Assembly: GCA_016125455.1 (NCBI GenBank) | Contig: WGLS01000026.1 | Coordinates: forward strand, 1 to 64,000 | DNA from: Alphaproteobacteria bacterium | Lineage (GTDB): Bacteria > Pseudomonadota > Alphaproteobacteria > Caulobacterales > Parvularculaceae | DNA length: 64,000 nucleotides | Reading direction: 5' to 3' | Shown: piece by piece, positions 8,688 to 17,166 of the stretch | Numbering within the stretch: the stretch's first letter is position 1 | Layout of the letters: each line of letters starts with the position of its first letter | Notes under the pieces: model-generated | What the model saw: the letters and a program-made list of their open reading frames with translations, nothing else | Database searches by the model: none | What the model was told of the DNA's origin: nothing | Translations under genes and position numbers: made by a program

Positions 8688-9496
8688 GACGTATACCCAC
8701 GTACAAGTGCGGCGGCCACGACGGCCCATCCGTTAGAAAGGACGAAGAAGATCAACTTGAAAGGCAGTGAGATAACCGCAGGCGGCACCATCATCATGCC
8801 CATTGCCATCAGGATTGACGCGACTATCAGGTCAATGAGGACGAACGGCAGGAAGACAAGAAAACCGACTTCGAAAGCGTGTTGAATTTCCGACAGCATG
8901 AAGGCCGGGATCAACAGACGATAGGGGGCGGCAGTCGCATTTCCATCCGAAGGCGCGATTGAGATCGCGCCAGCATCAGCAAGTGTTGAAAGCACGTCCG
9001 AGGCGACGCGGCCTTCCATGAAAACCCGAAAAGGCTGCAACGTTCGGTCGATAGCCTGTTCCTCGGTAATGACGTTGTCGACGTAGGGCATCACACCGAG
9101 CGTCCACGCATCCTTAAAGACAGGTTCCATCACAAATAGCGTCAGGAACATGGCGAGGGAAATGATCATCATGTTCGGCGGCGCTTGCTGCAAGCCAATG
9201 GCTTGCCGAAGAATACTCAAGACCACCACCATAAACGGTAGGCAAGTGATCATCATTGCAATACCTGGCGCCAGGCTCAGGACGGTGATAACAACGAATG
9301 TCTGAACAACACGCGTTGAAAGCGGGCTGCTTCCGTTCTGATCACTGTCCGCAGGCACTACATCGGGAAATTGATCCGTAGGAGGGTCCTGAGCAAATGC
9401 TGGCGTTGCCACGAAGCAGGCAAGCGTGATCGAGACGACGGCGAAAACCATCGTCAAATGCGCTATGATCGGCGATCTTTGCGCCTCAAGCCGCAT
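8684..9496 (-). CDS. fliP: Flagellar export gate protein FliP
   Basis: FliP is a core membrane protein of the flagellar type III export gate and assembles with FliQ and FliR. The N-terminus carries a cleavable-type signal (ending near ATPAFAQ, residue 36). The remainder has the family hallmarks: LSLAPGIAMMITCLPFMVVV, GLQQAPPNMMIISLAMFLT and a C-terminal block with IDLIVASILMAMGMMMVPP. The 270 residues are as expected. It begins at TAATG shared with fliN and ends in ATGA shared with fliG, so translation is probably coupled. fliQ and fliR lie at 29-32 kb. Confidence 0.96.
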   Translation of the reverse strand: MRLEAQRSPIIAHLTMVFAVVSITLACFVATPAFAQDPPTDQFPDVVPADSDQNGSSPLSTRVVQTFVVITVLSLAPGIAMMITCLPFMVVVLSILRQAIGLQQAPPNMMIISLAMFLTLFVMEPVFKDAWTLGVMPYVDNVITEEQAIDRTLQPFRVFMEGRVASDVLSTLADAGAISIAPSDGNATAAPYRLLIPAFMLSEIQHAFEVGFLVFLPFVLIDLIVASILMAMGMMMVPPAVISLPFKLIFFVLSNGWAVVAAALVRGYTS

Positions 9497-9867
9497 TAAT
9501 CGTCACCACGCGTCACAATCTCTGTGAGTCGAACGGCAAGAACGCCCTCTTGGTCAGGCACTTCCTGCAGCTCGCCACGTGCAATGGTCCGCCCTGCAAC
9601 GCGAATTTCGACCGGATCATCGATTTTGCTATCGAGGACAAGCAAGGAGTCGCGTGTCATCGCGAGAAAATCCCTGACAAGTGGCGTCGCCTTGCCGACC
9701 GACACGACGACCTCAATTGGTACGCTCATTATGCCGTCGACTGTATAGGTGTCTGGAATATCGGCTACCGAGTCCGCTATTTCAGCAGGTATATTCATGT
9801 CTGTATCATTATTCACCACTACTGCCTCAATGTCATCGAATACGCCAGTGTCTTGTTCATTTTTCAT
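9496..9867 (-). CDS. fliN: Flagellar motor switch protein FliN
   Basis: FliN forms the lower C-ring and docks the FliH-FliI export complex. The C-terminal part (about residues 45-120) is a SpoA domain, with IMSVPIEVVVSVGKA, then DDPVEIRVAGRTIARGELQ. The acidic N-terminal 40 residues are low-complexity, as usual. ATG 9867 is preferred over GTG 9876 because GAAGG lies eight bases before it. This gives 123 residues. The gene overlaps the end of fliH and shares TAATG with fliP. Confidence 0.93.
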   Translation of the reverse strand: MKNEQDTGVFDDIEAVVVNNDTDMNIPAEIADSVADIPDTYTVDGIMSVPIEVVVSVGKATPLVRDFLAMTRDSLLVLDSKIDDPVEIRVAGRTIARGELQEVPDQEGVLAVRLTEIVTRGDD

Positions 9868-10486
9868 CGCGGGCACCTTCGTTTTGCGCCGTTATTTCTT
9901 GTCGTAGCGCCGCCAGGACGGAGCTCACCACGCCATTGAGATCAAGACTCGCTCCGCCTTGATCCCAGCCAATTTCGACTTCGCCTGTCGCCAGGGAAGG
10001 GTCGGGAAACAGGCCGACATGACCGGCAGCGCCGGCGTCGTCGATCAGCTCCGATAGTTCATTGATTGCATCTTCCGGAGCCCGAACGCGAAGTATGCAA
10101 GGATCTCCACCGCCAGTAGCGATTTCTGAAACTAGGCGTTCAATAAGATGCGCTGCTTCGGTTGGAAATGCCGAAGTCGCCATCGATGGTAGAAGGCTGC
10201 TAAGAACTTGTTCAAGATATTGCAGACGCTGCGTTTCCATCAAGCTGATTGCTTGATTCAGCTCCAGTGAGATGGCGGTCAGCTTGGTTGCCGCTTCTTC
10301 AAGAGCGATCGCGGCGCGCTCTGCTTCAGCGTCCGACCGTCCTTTTTCGACGCCGCGCGCGAAAGCATCCCTTTCGATTGCCTCGACGTCTATCTCGTTG
10401 GCGTCGCTTTCTTTAGCGCCATACTCCGAAAAGCGGAGCCCTCGCGATCCGACGAAATTCTCGAGTCTGATAGGGGAGGTTCTCAT
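9857..10486 (-). CDS. fliH: Flagellar assembly protein FliH-like
   Basis: FliH is the stator-like regulator of the FliI ATPase and links it to FliN. The sequence is short on hard motifs. It has an alanine/glutamate-rich coiled coil (about residues 40-110, with FARGVEKGRSDAEAERAA) and a C-terminal globular part with SLATGEVEIGWDQGGASLD, like the GDxxVEWxxGG element of FliH and Caulobacter FlbE. The ATG at 10486 overlaps the fliF stop (ATGA), giving 209 residues. Position between fliF and fliN supports the call. Confidence 0.8.
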   Translation of the reverse strand: MRTSPIRLENFVGSRGLRFSEYGAKESDANEIDVEAIERDAFARGVEKGRSDAEAERAAIALEEAATKLTAISLELNQAISLMETQRLQYLEQVLSSLLPSMATSAFPTEAAHLIERLVSEIATGGGDPCILRVRAPEDAINELSELIDDAGAAGHVGLFPDPSLATGEVEIGWDQGGASLDLNGVVSSVLAALRQEITAQNEGARDEK

Positions 10487-12039
10487 GCCGGTTCCTCGGC
10501 GCGATCCAGCCAAGACTTGAGCAGAGACGCTGTCTCTTCCTGCTTCGCGGCGGCAATCTCTTTCAGTTTGTCCATTGAATCCTGAGGCGCTTCGATCTCT
10601 GGAGTCGCCTCCGCCGCCGGGGCGTAGCTAATGCTTGCCGTAGGCAGCGCATCTGTCTTTGCGAGTTCGGCTGGTCGCGGTGCTGCTCCTTGGCTTAGAA
10701 CGGGCTTGATTACAAAAAGCCCGATCAGCAGAGTCACGAGTGAAGGGATCAACACCTTGATCACGCCTGCTGCATTGTTTGCTAGGAATTGATTGATTGG
10801 CGAAGCCGTGACTAGAGGACCTGAGTCGACCGGCGCCTGGAACTCCAATGTTTCGACCGTGACGACATCACCTCGCGCTTCATTGAACCCGATTGCCGAT
10901 TCAACGAGCAGCCGAAGTGACTCAATTTCCTCTTCAGATCGAGCTGTCGTGGAAACTACGCCATCCGGGTCGGTTTCACGAACCGCATCGACCAACACGG
11001 CAACTGACAGTCGCTTGACTGCGCCTGGGCGCTTCTCCCGTTCGCGCCTGACTTCTGAAAACTCGTAGTCAATCCGTTCGCGCGCCTCGTTGCGTTGACT
11101 CGAAGATCTTTGATCGGAACCAGCGTCGCCGTCAGGCAGATTGCTTGCAACGGTCACGGCGCCAACAGTTCCAGAGGAATTCTGCGTGATGTCAGTTGTT
11201 TCACGGCCGGTTGTAACTCGGCTTTCTGGGTCGAGGATGCGTTCTGACAATGCCTCCCTCTCCATGTCGAGTTCGAGAGCAACGCTGACGCGTGCAGATC
11301 CTGCGCCGACACGCGCTTCGATAAGTGACGTGAGCCGGGCTTCAAGTTCGCGTTCGCGTTCCGCCGCCATGCTCAAAGCTTCAGCTTCGGGCGCGCCGTC
11401 GCCGGGCCTTAGAACGACACCCCGCTCGGCGTCTATAACCGCAACTTTTTCTTCAGGGAGCCCAGCGACCGCCAAGGATACCAGGTAGCGAACCGCCAAT
11501 GCTTGCTGCTTGGTTAATGGGCCACGGGCCATGCTGACAGTCACAACTGCCGAGTTTGCATCTTTATTGGCGTCGAATGACGTCCGCTTTGCCGCACCAA
11601 TATGAACTCGTGCGCTCCGCACACCCGGAACCGAGAGAATGGTTCTTGCCAGTTCTCCCTCTTTGGCGCGCCAATAGGCTGCGTCAAACATCTCGGACGT
11701 AGTGGAAAATCCACTCAGTTCGTCAAGAAGTTCGTATCCCGCCTGGTTCTTTGCGGGAAGACCTTCGCGAGCTAGGGAAAGTCGGACGCTGTCTCGTTTG
11801 GATGTTGGCACGAAGATGGCGTCGCCTCGCGCCTCCGACGTGACGTCCAGTCGTTCAAGCGCCATGAGCACCTCCCCGCTGGTTTGAGGATCGAGCCCTG
11901 CATAGAGTAGCGACATCTGCGGGTTTCGGGCGGAAAACATCGAAACGCCAAATGCCGTCATCGTCGCCGCAATGGCGCCTAACAAAAGCGCCCTGCGGCT
12001 AGCGGACAGATTCGACCAAATAGTTAAAAAATTTTCCAT
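10483..12039 (-). CDS. fliF: Flagellar MS-ring protein FliF
   Basis: FliF builds the MS-ring in the inner membrane, the base on which switch and export gate assemble. It has two membrane helices (about 17-37 and 430-455) around a periplasmic ring-building region with SLLYAGLDPQTSGEVLMAL and VRSARVHIG. The C-terminus (residues 490-518, ending KSWLDRAEEPA) is the FliG-binding tail. The 518 residues fit the family. It is the first gene of the minus-strand operon and is divergent from fliL across 220 bp. Confidence 0.95.
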   Translation of the reverse strand: MENFLTIWSNLSASRRALLLGAIAATMTAFGVSMFSARNPQMSLLYAGLDPQTSGEVLMALERLDVTSEARGDAIFVPTSKRDSVRLSLAREGLPAKNQAGYELLDELSGFSTTSEMFDAAYWRAKEGELARTILSVPGVRSARVHIGAAKRTSFDANKDANSAVVTVSMARGPLTKQQALAVRYLVSLAVAGLPEEKVAVIDAERGVVLRPGDGAPEAEALSMAAERERELEARLTSLIEARVGAGSARVSVALELDMEREALSERILDPESRVTTGRETTDITQNSSGTVGAVTVASNLPDGDAGSDQRSSSQRNEARERIDYEFSEVRREREKRPGAVKRLSVAVLVDAVRETDPDGVVSTTARSEEEIESLRLLVESAIGFNEARGDVVTVETLEFQAPVDSGPLVTASPINQFLANNAAGVIKVLIPSLVTLLIGLFVIKPVLSQGAAPRPAELAKTDALPTASISYAPAAEATPEIEAPQDSMDKLKEIAAAKQEETASLLKSWLDRAEEPA

Positions 12040-12166
12040 ACTGACGAAGTTGTCCAGACTGCTGTTGCCACCAAAGATGAGGAAAAGCTGCCGCCCTGAT
12101 CCGCTACCCGCACGGAACGCGAATCCACGCCGCGTTACGCCTGAATGGCAATTTGAGCAGACAGCC

Positions 12167-12181
12167 TTAACATTAGGTTTA
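12167..12181. promoter_or_regulatory. CtrA-like box upstream of fliL / fliF
   Basis: TTAACATTAGGTTTA matches the CtrA consensus TTAA-N7-TTAA with one mismatch. It lies in the 220-bp divergent region between fliF (minus) and fliL (plus), 79 bp before the fliL start. CtrA control of flagellar genes is established in Caulobacter. Its use here is inferred from the motif only. Confidence 0.4.
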
Positions 12182-12259
12182 GGAAACGTTGCCTATACCA
12201 TGGACATTCGCGGTGGCGCGCCAACGCAATCTTTATCTTGAAAGAGTGCCCACGAAATC

Positions 12260-12808
12260 ATGTCGACTAATGATGAAGGCAAAAAAAAGGGACTGAACCC
12301 GATGGTCGCAATGGCCGCTGCGGCCGCGATCGCCGTCGCCTCAGGCGTTGCAGCGTTTGCCTTGTCGCCTGTTGGGGGCGGGGCGGCGGAGCACGAGCCT
12401 ACGTCGAATGCCGACCATAAGGAACATGAATCGCATGGCGGCGCGAAAAGCTCTTCAAGCAGCGACGGTCATGGCAAGAAGAAGAAGCGCAAAGCCACGC
12501 ATGGCGCTGAACTGGTCTACGTACCCATTGAGCCGCTGATCGTATCGCTCGGGCCGGAGGCGGCAGCAAAGCGACTCAAGATCACGATCGTTATCGAAGG
12601 CGACGCTGCATTCGAAGATGAACTGAAGGGGCTCGTCCCTAAGTTCAGGGATGTTCTGAATACCTATCTGAGAGCTGCAGATGCGCGAGATTTTGAATCT
12701 CCCGCCGCGATGTCGCGCGTTCGCGCGCACATAGCCAGGCGATTGAAAATCGTCGCTCCCGATGAGTCGATCGAGGGTGTTCTTGTCACCGACTTTATTC
12801 TGGATTGA
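12260..12808 (+). CDS. fliL: Flagellar basal-body-associated protein FliL (copy 1)
   Basis: FliL is a single-pass inner-membrane protein that rings the stator and supports its function. It has one membrane helix (about residues 15-36) and then an unusual His/Ser/Lys-rich linker (about 45-78). The conserved C-terminal domain (80-182) has YVPIEPLIVSLGP and ends VLVTDFILD, close to the family ending LFTxFVVQ. The 182 residues are normal. A second, more diverged FliL is encoded at 20015. It heads a plus-strand operon of motor genes. Confidence 0.88.
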   Translation: MSTNDEGKKKGLNPMVAMAAAAAIAVASGVAAFALSPVGGGAAEHEPTSNADHKEHESHGGAKSSSSSDGHGKKKKRKATHGAELVYVPIEPLIVSLGPEAAAKRLKITIVIEGDAAFEDELKGLVPKFRDVLNTYLRAADARDFESPAAMSRVRAHIARRLKIVAPDESIEGVLVTDFILD

Positions 12809-12816
12809 AGGCCGTC

Positions 12817-13422
12817 ATGGAAATTATCGCAGACTTTCTTCTTTTGGCGGCATCGGCGTCCGCTTGTTTTTATTGCTATGTGCTTGGTGACAAGCTTAAG
12901 AAATTCAAGGGTACAAGGAATGGGATCGCTGCAAGCTTAGCATCGCTGACGAAGTCAGTTGATGATGCGCAAACGACAATTGCGCATGCTCATCTTGCTG
13001 CGGAACAGTCTGTTGAAAAGCTTGGACCGTTACTTGAAAATGCTAAAGTGTATGAAGAAAAACTTCGTCAGGAGCTCACTGCTGTTGAGGCGGCGCTTGA
13101 TGCTATTCTGGCCGCAAGAAGCGACGCAATTCGGGCCTTGATTATCGACAATGCGAATCTCACAGAGACTCTTGCAGGAGTTGATGCGACATCTGAATAC
13201 GAAGACACCGCCGATAACCAACTAAATGCCGGTACGGAAGAGGAGGCCCCCGCCAAGGACTTGGGTGAAGCGGCAAGGCAAGAGCAGATTAGCGCCGCAA
13301 AGCCGACGGCATCAGAATTTGACGTCGATCTCGACGATGAAGATTTCGAGATTGAATGGAACGGATCGCAAGAGGGTAAGCCCGAGCGCGACATTATTTC
13401 GATTGCCGGAGATGTTGCATGA
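12817..13422 (+). CDS. DUF6468-like flagellar-locus protein
   Basis: The protein has an N-terminal membrane helix (about residues 5-25) followed by a cytoplasmic or periplasmic coiled-coil region (30-115) and an acidic C-terminal tail with DVDLDDEDFEIEW. This architecture resembles DUF6468 proteins found next to fliL and motA in alphaproteobacterial flagellar clusters; the link is remembered, not computed. ATG 12817 is chosen because GAAGG precedes it; a TTG at 12805 is in frame. It starts just after fliL and ends in an ATGA overlap with the MotE-like gene. Its exact function is unknown. Confidence 0.6.
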   Translation: MEIIADFLLLAASASACFYCYVLGDKLKKFKGTRNGIAASLASLTKSVDDAQTTIAHAHLAAEQSVEKLGPLLENAKVYEEKLRQELTAVEAALDAILAARSDAIRALIIDNANLTETLAGVDATSEYEDTADNQLNAGTEEEAPAKDLGEAARQEQISAAKPTASEFDVDLDDEDFEIEWNGSQEGKPERDIISIAGDVA

Positions 13423-14012
13423 GACCCGGCGCGCTCCTCATCATCTCAATGGTCTTCACGCTAGCTTTCGTGACGCGAGCAATCGGTACGGTGTCCGACG
13501 TTCGAGATGGCGCGACGGCCGAAATTTCAGGCGGTAACGCCAGTCATGGAAGCGATCCCCTACCTGTGAGATCAGACGATTTCGAGCCGCCGGAGCACCC
13601 AGACGGAAATGATGCGGATTTTGTGTCACTCGCAGGAATGATCAAAGAACGCACCAATGAAATACAACGCCGAATTGATGAGTTAAATGAACGTGAGAAT
13701 TTGCTTGCCGCTATCGAGTCCCGGGTTGATGAAAAACTCCAGCAACTCGCAGCGGCTCAGAGTGCGTTGGCTGAAACCGCTGCGCGGGTCGATGCGGCGT
13801 CTGAGAGAGATATCATGGCCCTGGCCGATATGTACGCCAACATGAAACCGCAACAAGCTGGCGCAATCTTCAATGCGATGGAACCAAGTTTCGCCGCAGG
13901 TTTTCTGACGTCAATGCGGCCAGAGACGGCCGCGGCGATACTAGCGGGTATGGAGCCACAGAAGGCATACGCCGTCAGCGTAATTATCGCCGGTCGCAAC
14001 ATGAATAACTAA
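13419..14012 (+). CDS. MotE-like flagellar periplasmic chaperone/motor protein
   Basis: The N-terminus is a signal or anchor helix (about residues 5-22). A coiled coil follows (about 75-125, with INELNERENLL-like heptads), and then an MgtE-N/FliG-type helical domain (130-190) with ALADMYANMKPQQAGAIFNAM and two later repeats of METAA-ILxGMEP type. This is the domain plan of MotE, which helps fold the periplasmic partner MotC in rhizobia. ATGA overlap with the gene upstream shows operon structure. motA follows 95 bp later. The MotE call is by architecture. Confidence 0.7.
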   Translation: MRPGALLIISMVFTLAFVTRAIGTVSDVRDGATAEISGGNASHGSDPLPVRSDDFEPPEHPDGNDADFVSLAGMIKERTNEIQRRIDELNERENLLAAIESRVDEKLQQLAAAQSALAETAARVDAASERDIMALADMYANMKPQQAGAIFNAMEPSFAAGFLTSMRPETAAAILAGMEPQKAYAVSVIIAGRNMNN

Positions 14013-14067
14013 TTTCATCAATTGTCAGCAGAAAATTAACCCGACCTGACTAAATGATTGTTTCCAG

Positions 14068-14082
14068 GTAAAGCGCAGTTAA
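14068..14082. promoter_or_regulatory. CtrA-like box upstream of motA
   Basis: GTAAAGCGCAGTTAA matches TTAA-N7-TTAA with one mismatch, and lies 26 bp before the motA start in the only sizeable gap (95 bp) of this operon. It may mark an internal promoter. The evidence is motif plus position. Confidence 0.33.
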
Positions 14083-14107
14083 TTTTTGCACGAATTGAGT
14101 CCGGTTC

Positions 14108-14974
14108 ATGAGCGCGATAGTCGGAATAGTCGTCGTTCTTGCTATGGTCTTTGGTGGGTACATCATGGCCGGCGGCAAAATGGAGATTATTCTTCACTCC
14201 TTGCCATATGAAATGATGATCATTGGCGGCGCCGCGGTCGGAGCATTCATCGTTGCAAATGACTTCGCCACGATTAAGCATACTGGCGGTGATCTCGCTC
14301 AAATGCTTGCGGGTCCGAAGTGGAAAAAATCGGACTACCGGGATTTGATTTGCCTCTTGTATGAGCTTGTCGTTGTTGCGCGCCAGAGTCCGGTCGCCAT
14401 CGAAGAGCACATTGAAAATCCAGAAAGCTCAAGTGTGTTCGGTAAGTATCCGAAGATTGCGAAAGACCATGTTTCCATAGATCTTATCTGCGATACGATA
14501 CGAAGTATTATGATGAATTTCGATAATCCACACCAAGTAGAAGAACTCTTCGACAAGCAGCTGGATGCGCTTGCTGAGGAAAGTCAGCACGGAGCCCATG
14601 CGCTGCAGAATATGGCCGATGCGCTTCCGGCGCTCGGCATCGTCGCCGCCGTGCTCGGTGTCATCAAGACAATGGCGTCAATCGACAAGCCGCCGGAAGT
14701 GCTTGGTCAGATGATCGGCGGAGCGCTGGTTGGCACGTTCCTAGGCGTGTTCCTCGCGTACGGTGTTGTCGGGCCTTTCGCGACCAAAGTGGGGGCCATG
14801 CGAAAGAGCGAGCAACAATTCTATCGGCTTATCAAGGAGACGCTCGTTACCAGCCTTCAGAAGCATGCCCCGGCGATCTGCGCTGAGGTTGCAAGGCGCA
14901 ATGCACCGCACCACTACCGTCCGTCATTTTCAGAGCTTGAGGATGCATTGCGGGAAATTGGGACATCGTCATGA
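14108..14974 (+). CDS. motA: Flagellar stator protein MotA
   Basis: MotA forms the ion channel ring around MotB and contacts FliG. The sequence has the four-helix plan, with an opening VGIVVVLAMVFGGYIMAGG, and conserved prolines at residues 174 (ADALPALGIVAAVLG) and 223 (LAYGVVGPFA). The large cytoplasmic loop (about 70-165) has charged residues for FliG contact. The 288 residues are typical. It overlaps the start of the following 731-residue gene by ATGA, so the two products are probably made together. motB is in another operon. Confidence 0.96.
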   Translation: MSAIVGIVVVLAMVFGGYIMAGGKMEIILHSLPYEMMIIGGAAVGAFIVANDFATIKHTGGDLAQMLAGPKWKKSDYRDLICLLYELVVVARQSPVAIEEHIENPESSSVFGKYPKIAKDHVSIDLICDTIRSIMMNFDNPHQVEELFDKQLDALAEESQHGAHALQNMADALPALGIVAAVLGVIKTMASIDKPPEVLGQMIGGALVGTFLGVFLAYGVVGPFATKVGAMRKSEQQFYRLIKETLVTSLQKHAPAICAEVARRNAPHHYRPSFSELEDALREIGTSS

Positions 14975-17166
14975 TGCGTTGCATTGCAGTCGTTCTTGCT
15001 TCGTCGTCTCTGGCATGGGGCGTTCCCAATGCCGGCGCAACCGAACGCGTTGGCGTCGCTGGCGGCGAGCATGATAAATACTCAAGGGTCGTCATTGATG
15101 CCGATAGTCGACCCTTCCGGATTGAATATGATCGGCGTCGTGCCTCGATCATTTTCCCTGGCGCTGACCTGGAGTTCGTTGTTGACCGGATTAACGCAAG
15201 TCAATCCGCTCATCGTGTCTTGAAGGCGAGGTCAGTGAAAGTTCCCGACGGCGCGAGGCTTGACTTGGAGCTGACATGCGATTGCGGCGCCAAGTTTGAG
15301 TATGCGCGTTCCGGCCGTTTGGTTGTAGACATTGCCGAAAGCTTTTCGCGCATCGATGGACTCGGTGCGCCGCGTCCGCTTGATGTCGCTTCGCGCGGTG
15401 CAGCCGATACAGCTCGAACAGAAGCTGCGCTTCCGGTGCAGGCTGTTGCGGACGAGATTCAGTCATCAACGATCGTCTCCAATGATGACAAACTAAATCG
15501 AGCGCGATCGAAGATGCTTGAGATGCTATCGCAAGCGGCAACTGAAGGGATCGTGGAATTTCGAAAGGATGCGGAACCCGACGGCCAGACAGACAGGAAT
15601 TTCTCGATCGATCCGCTCCTCGTTGAGACCGAGGCGCCGGACGCGCACATTGCCAAGCCCACGCCGGAGCCGGTGACTGAAGATAGCTTCGAGACTGAGC
15701 CGCTCTCATTGAGGGCGCAGTTGCGAAGTGACTGCCGTCCGGATGACTGGTTCTTCGGTGGGGTTGAAGATGACCTGGCCAATCCAATACAGGCGGTTGA
15801 GCGGCTTCAAACTGAACTTGTTGGAGAGTTCGATGTTGTTGATATCGAAGTCCTTCGAAAACTTTACTGGAGCTACATCGTGATCGGTTTTGGAGATGAG
15901 GCGCGAGCACTCGTCAACACGTTTCCAATTTTGTCTAATGATGTGCCGTTGATGGAGGACATTGCGAGAATTATTGCCGAGCGGCCCGTCGAGTTAGATC
16001 GAAATCGAGGCGGGTTGCTCGCTGGGGATTCCTGCACAGGGTTCCATGGGTTATTTCAGGCTCTTGCCTTGGCGGAGAGTACGCCCGAAGGCCCAATCGA
16101 GTTTGCAAACCATAGCGTAGACGCAGTTTCGGCCATACCCGCCACCATGACGGCGGATGTCGCGACTAGACTTGGCCTGGCGGCCGTGAGGGCAGGCGAT
16201 TGGTCGCTTGCGGGGCACTTAAAGCGAGTCGCTGAACTCGCCGGAGCGGAGTCGGGGTCGTTCCAGTTTTTGGCCGCTCACATCGACAAACATCGTGGAC
16301 GCGAAGATAAAGCGCGCGCAAGGCTTCAAATGCTGGCCGAAGGTCAAACAGAACGGCAAGTTGATGCTTTGTTTGAGTTGGCGGACGCCTTCACCGAAAA
16401 TGGCGAGGCGCCGCCGGAGGGGTTTGCTGAAGATATGGGCATGGTTTCCGCTATTGCTGACGATCCGTTTATTCGTCAGCGCGCGACATTGCTGGAAGCG
16501 CGTACCCTCATGAGTGAAGGTGAATTCTCATCAGCATTTAGACAGATAATCCGGACCTATCGTGAAACGCCCGGCGCGAGGCGCGGCCTTGCGGTCGCAG
16601 GTCGAGAGTTGCTTCTGAACGCAATGGACAGTGGCACCGAGGAGGCGAAACTGGCCGGATTGGATGCGTACATTGACTTTCAAGAGTTTATCGACAGCTC
16701 TGACTTGGGTTCAGATACGGAAGAATTGCATTTGGTGGCAGCAAATGTCGCGCTCGAATATGAACTGCCAAATGTTGCGAAGTATGCGCTCGAACGCGGG
16801 CGCTTGAGTGGGGAGATTGCGGAGAATGTTCGAGGGCAAATTGATAAATTGGCGAGCGTGACCTCGAGAGATCTTTCGACAATTGCGGAGGAAACCCGTG
16901 CAAGTTGGACGGAGGAGATGCAGAACATCGCGCTATCCGTCGACTCAAAGTCTGCCGAAGAAAGGGCGATCGCTGCATATCTCATGCGGCGCGATGAACT
17001 ACCTACAGGAACATTGGAAGAGTTGGAAAGTACAGGCTCGGATCTAGCGACGCTCTTTTCGAACGGCAATCCAACGAAGGTAAAATCTGCAGCGGATGCG
17101 ATGGTGGTCGCCAATCGCGTCGGTATCGAGCTGAAGCTTTTGCAGGGAGCGGCAGATGGCAGATAA
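14971..17166 (+). CDS. Large periplasmic protein of unknown function in the motor operon
   Basis: I do not recognise this 731-residue product. It has a signal peptide (about residues 1-24, cleavage near NAGA-TE). A small beta-rich domain (about 28-115) follows, with KYSRVVIDADSRPFRIEY and a paired Cys in LTCDCGAKF; it resembles AMIN-type cell-wall-targeting domains. Next is a low-complexity linker (120-235) and a long all-helical region (240-731) that looks like TPR/Sel1-type repeats. It is translationally coupled to motA upstream and overlaps flgF by 11 bp, so a role at the stator or rod in the periplasm is likely (inference). It may be a counterpart of rhizobial MotC, but it is much longer. 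Confidence 0.75.
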   Translation: MMRCIAVVLASSSLAWGVPNAGATERVGVAGGEHDKYSRVVIDADSRPFRIEYDRRRASIIFPGADLEFVVDRINASQSAHRVLKARSVKVPDGARLDLELTCDCGAKFEYARSGRLVVDIAESFSRIDGLGAPRPLDVASRGAADTARTEAALPVQAVADEIQSSTIVSNDDKLNRARSKMLEMLSQAATEGIVEFRKDAEPDGQTDRNFSIDPLLVETEAPDAHIAKPTPEPVTEDSFETEPLSLRAQLRSDCRPDDWFFGGVEDDLANPIQAVERLQTELVGEFDVVDIEVLRKLYWSYIVIGFGDEARALVNTFPILSNDVPLMEDIARIIAERPVELDRNRGGLLAGDSCTGFHGLFQALALAESTPEGPIEFANHSVDAVSAIPATMTADVATRLGLAAVRAGDWSLAGHLKRVAELAGAESGSFQFLAAHIDKHRGREDKARARLQMLAEGQTERQVDALFELADAFTENGEAPPEGFAEDMGMVSAIADDPFIRQRATLLEARTLMSEGEFSSAFRQIIRTYRETPGARRGLAVAGRELLLNAMDSGTEEAKLAGLDAYIDFQEFIDSSDLGSDTEELHLVAANVALEYELPNVAKYALERGRLSGEIAENVRGQIDKLASVTSRDLSTIAEETRASWTEEMQNIALSVDSKSAEERAIAAYLMRRDELPTGTLEELESTGSDLATLFSNGNPTKVKSAADAMVVANRVGIELKLLQGAADGR

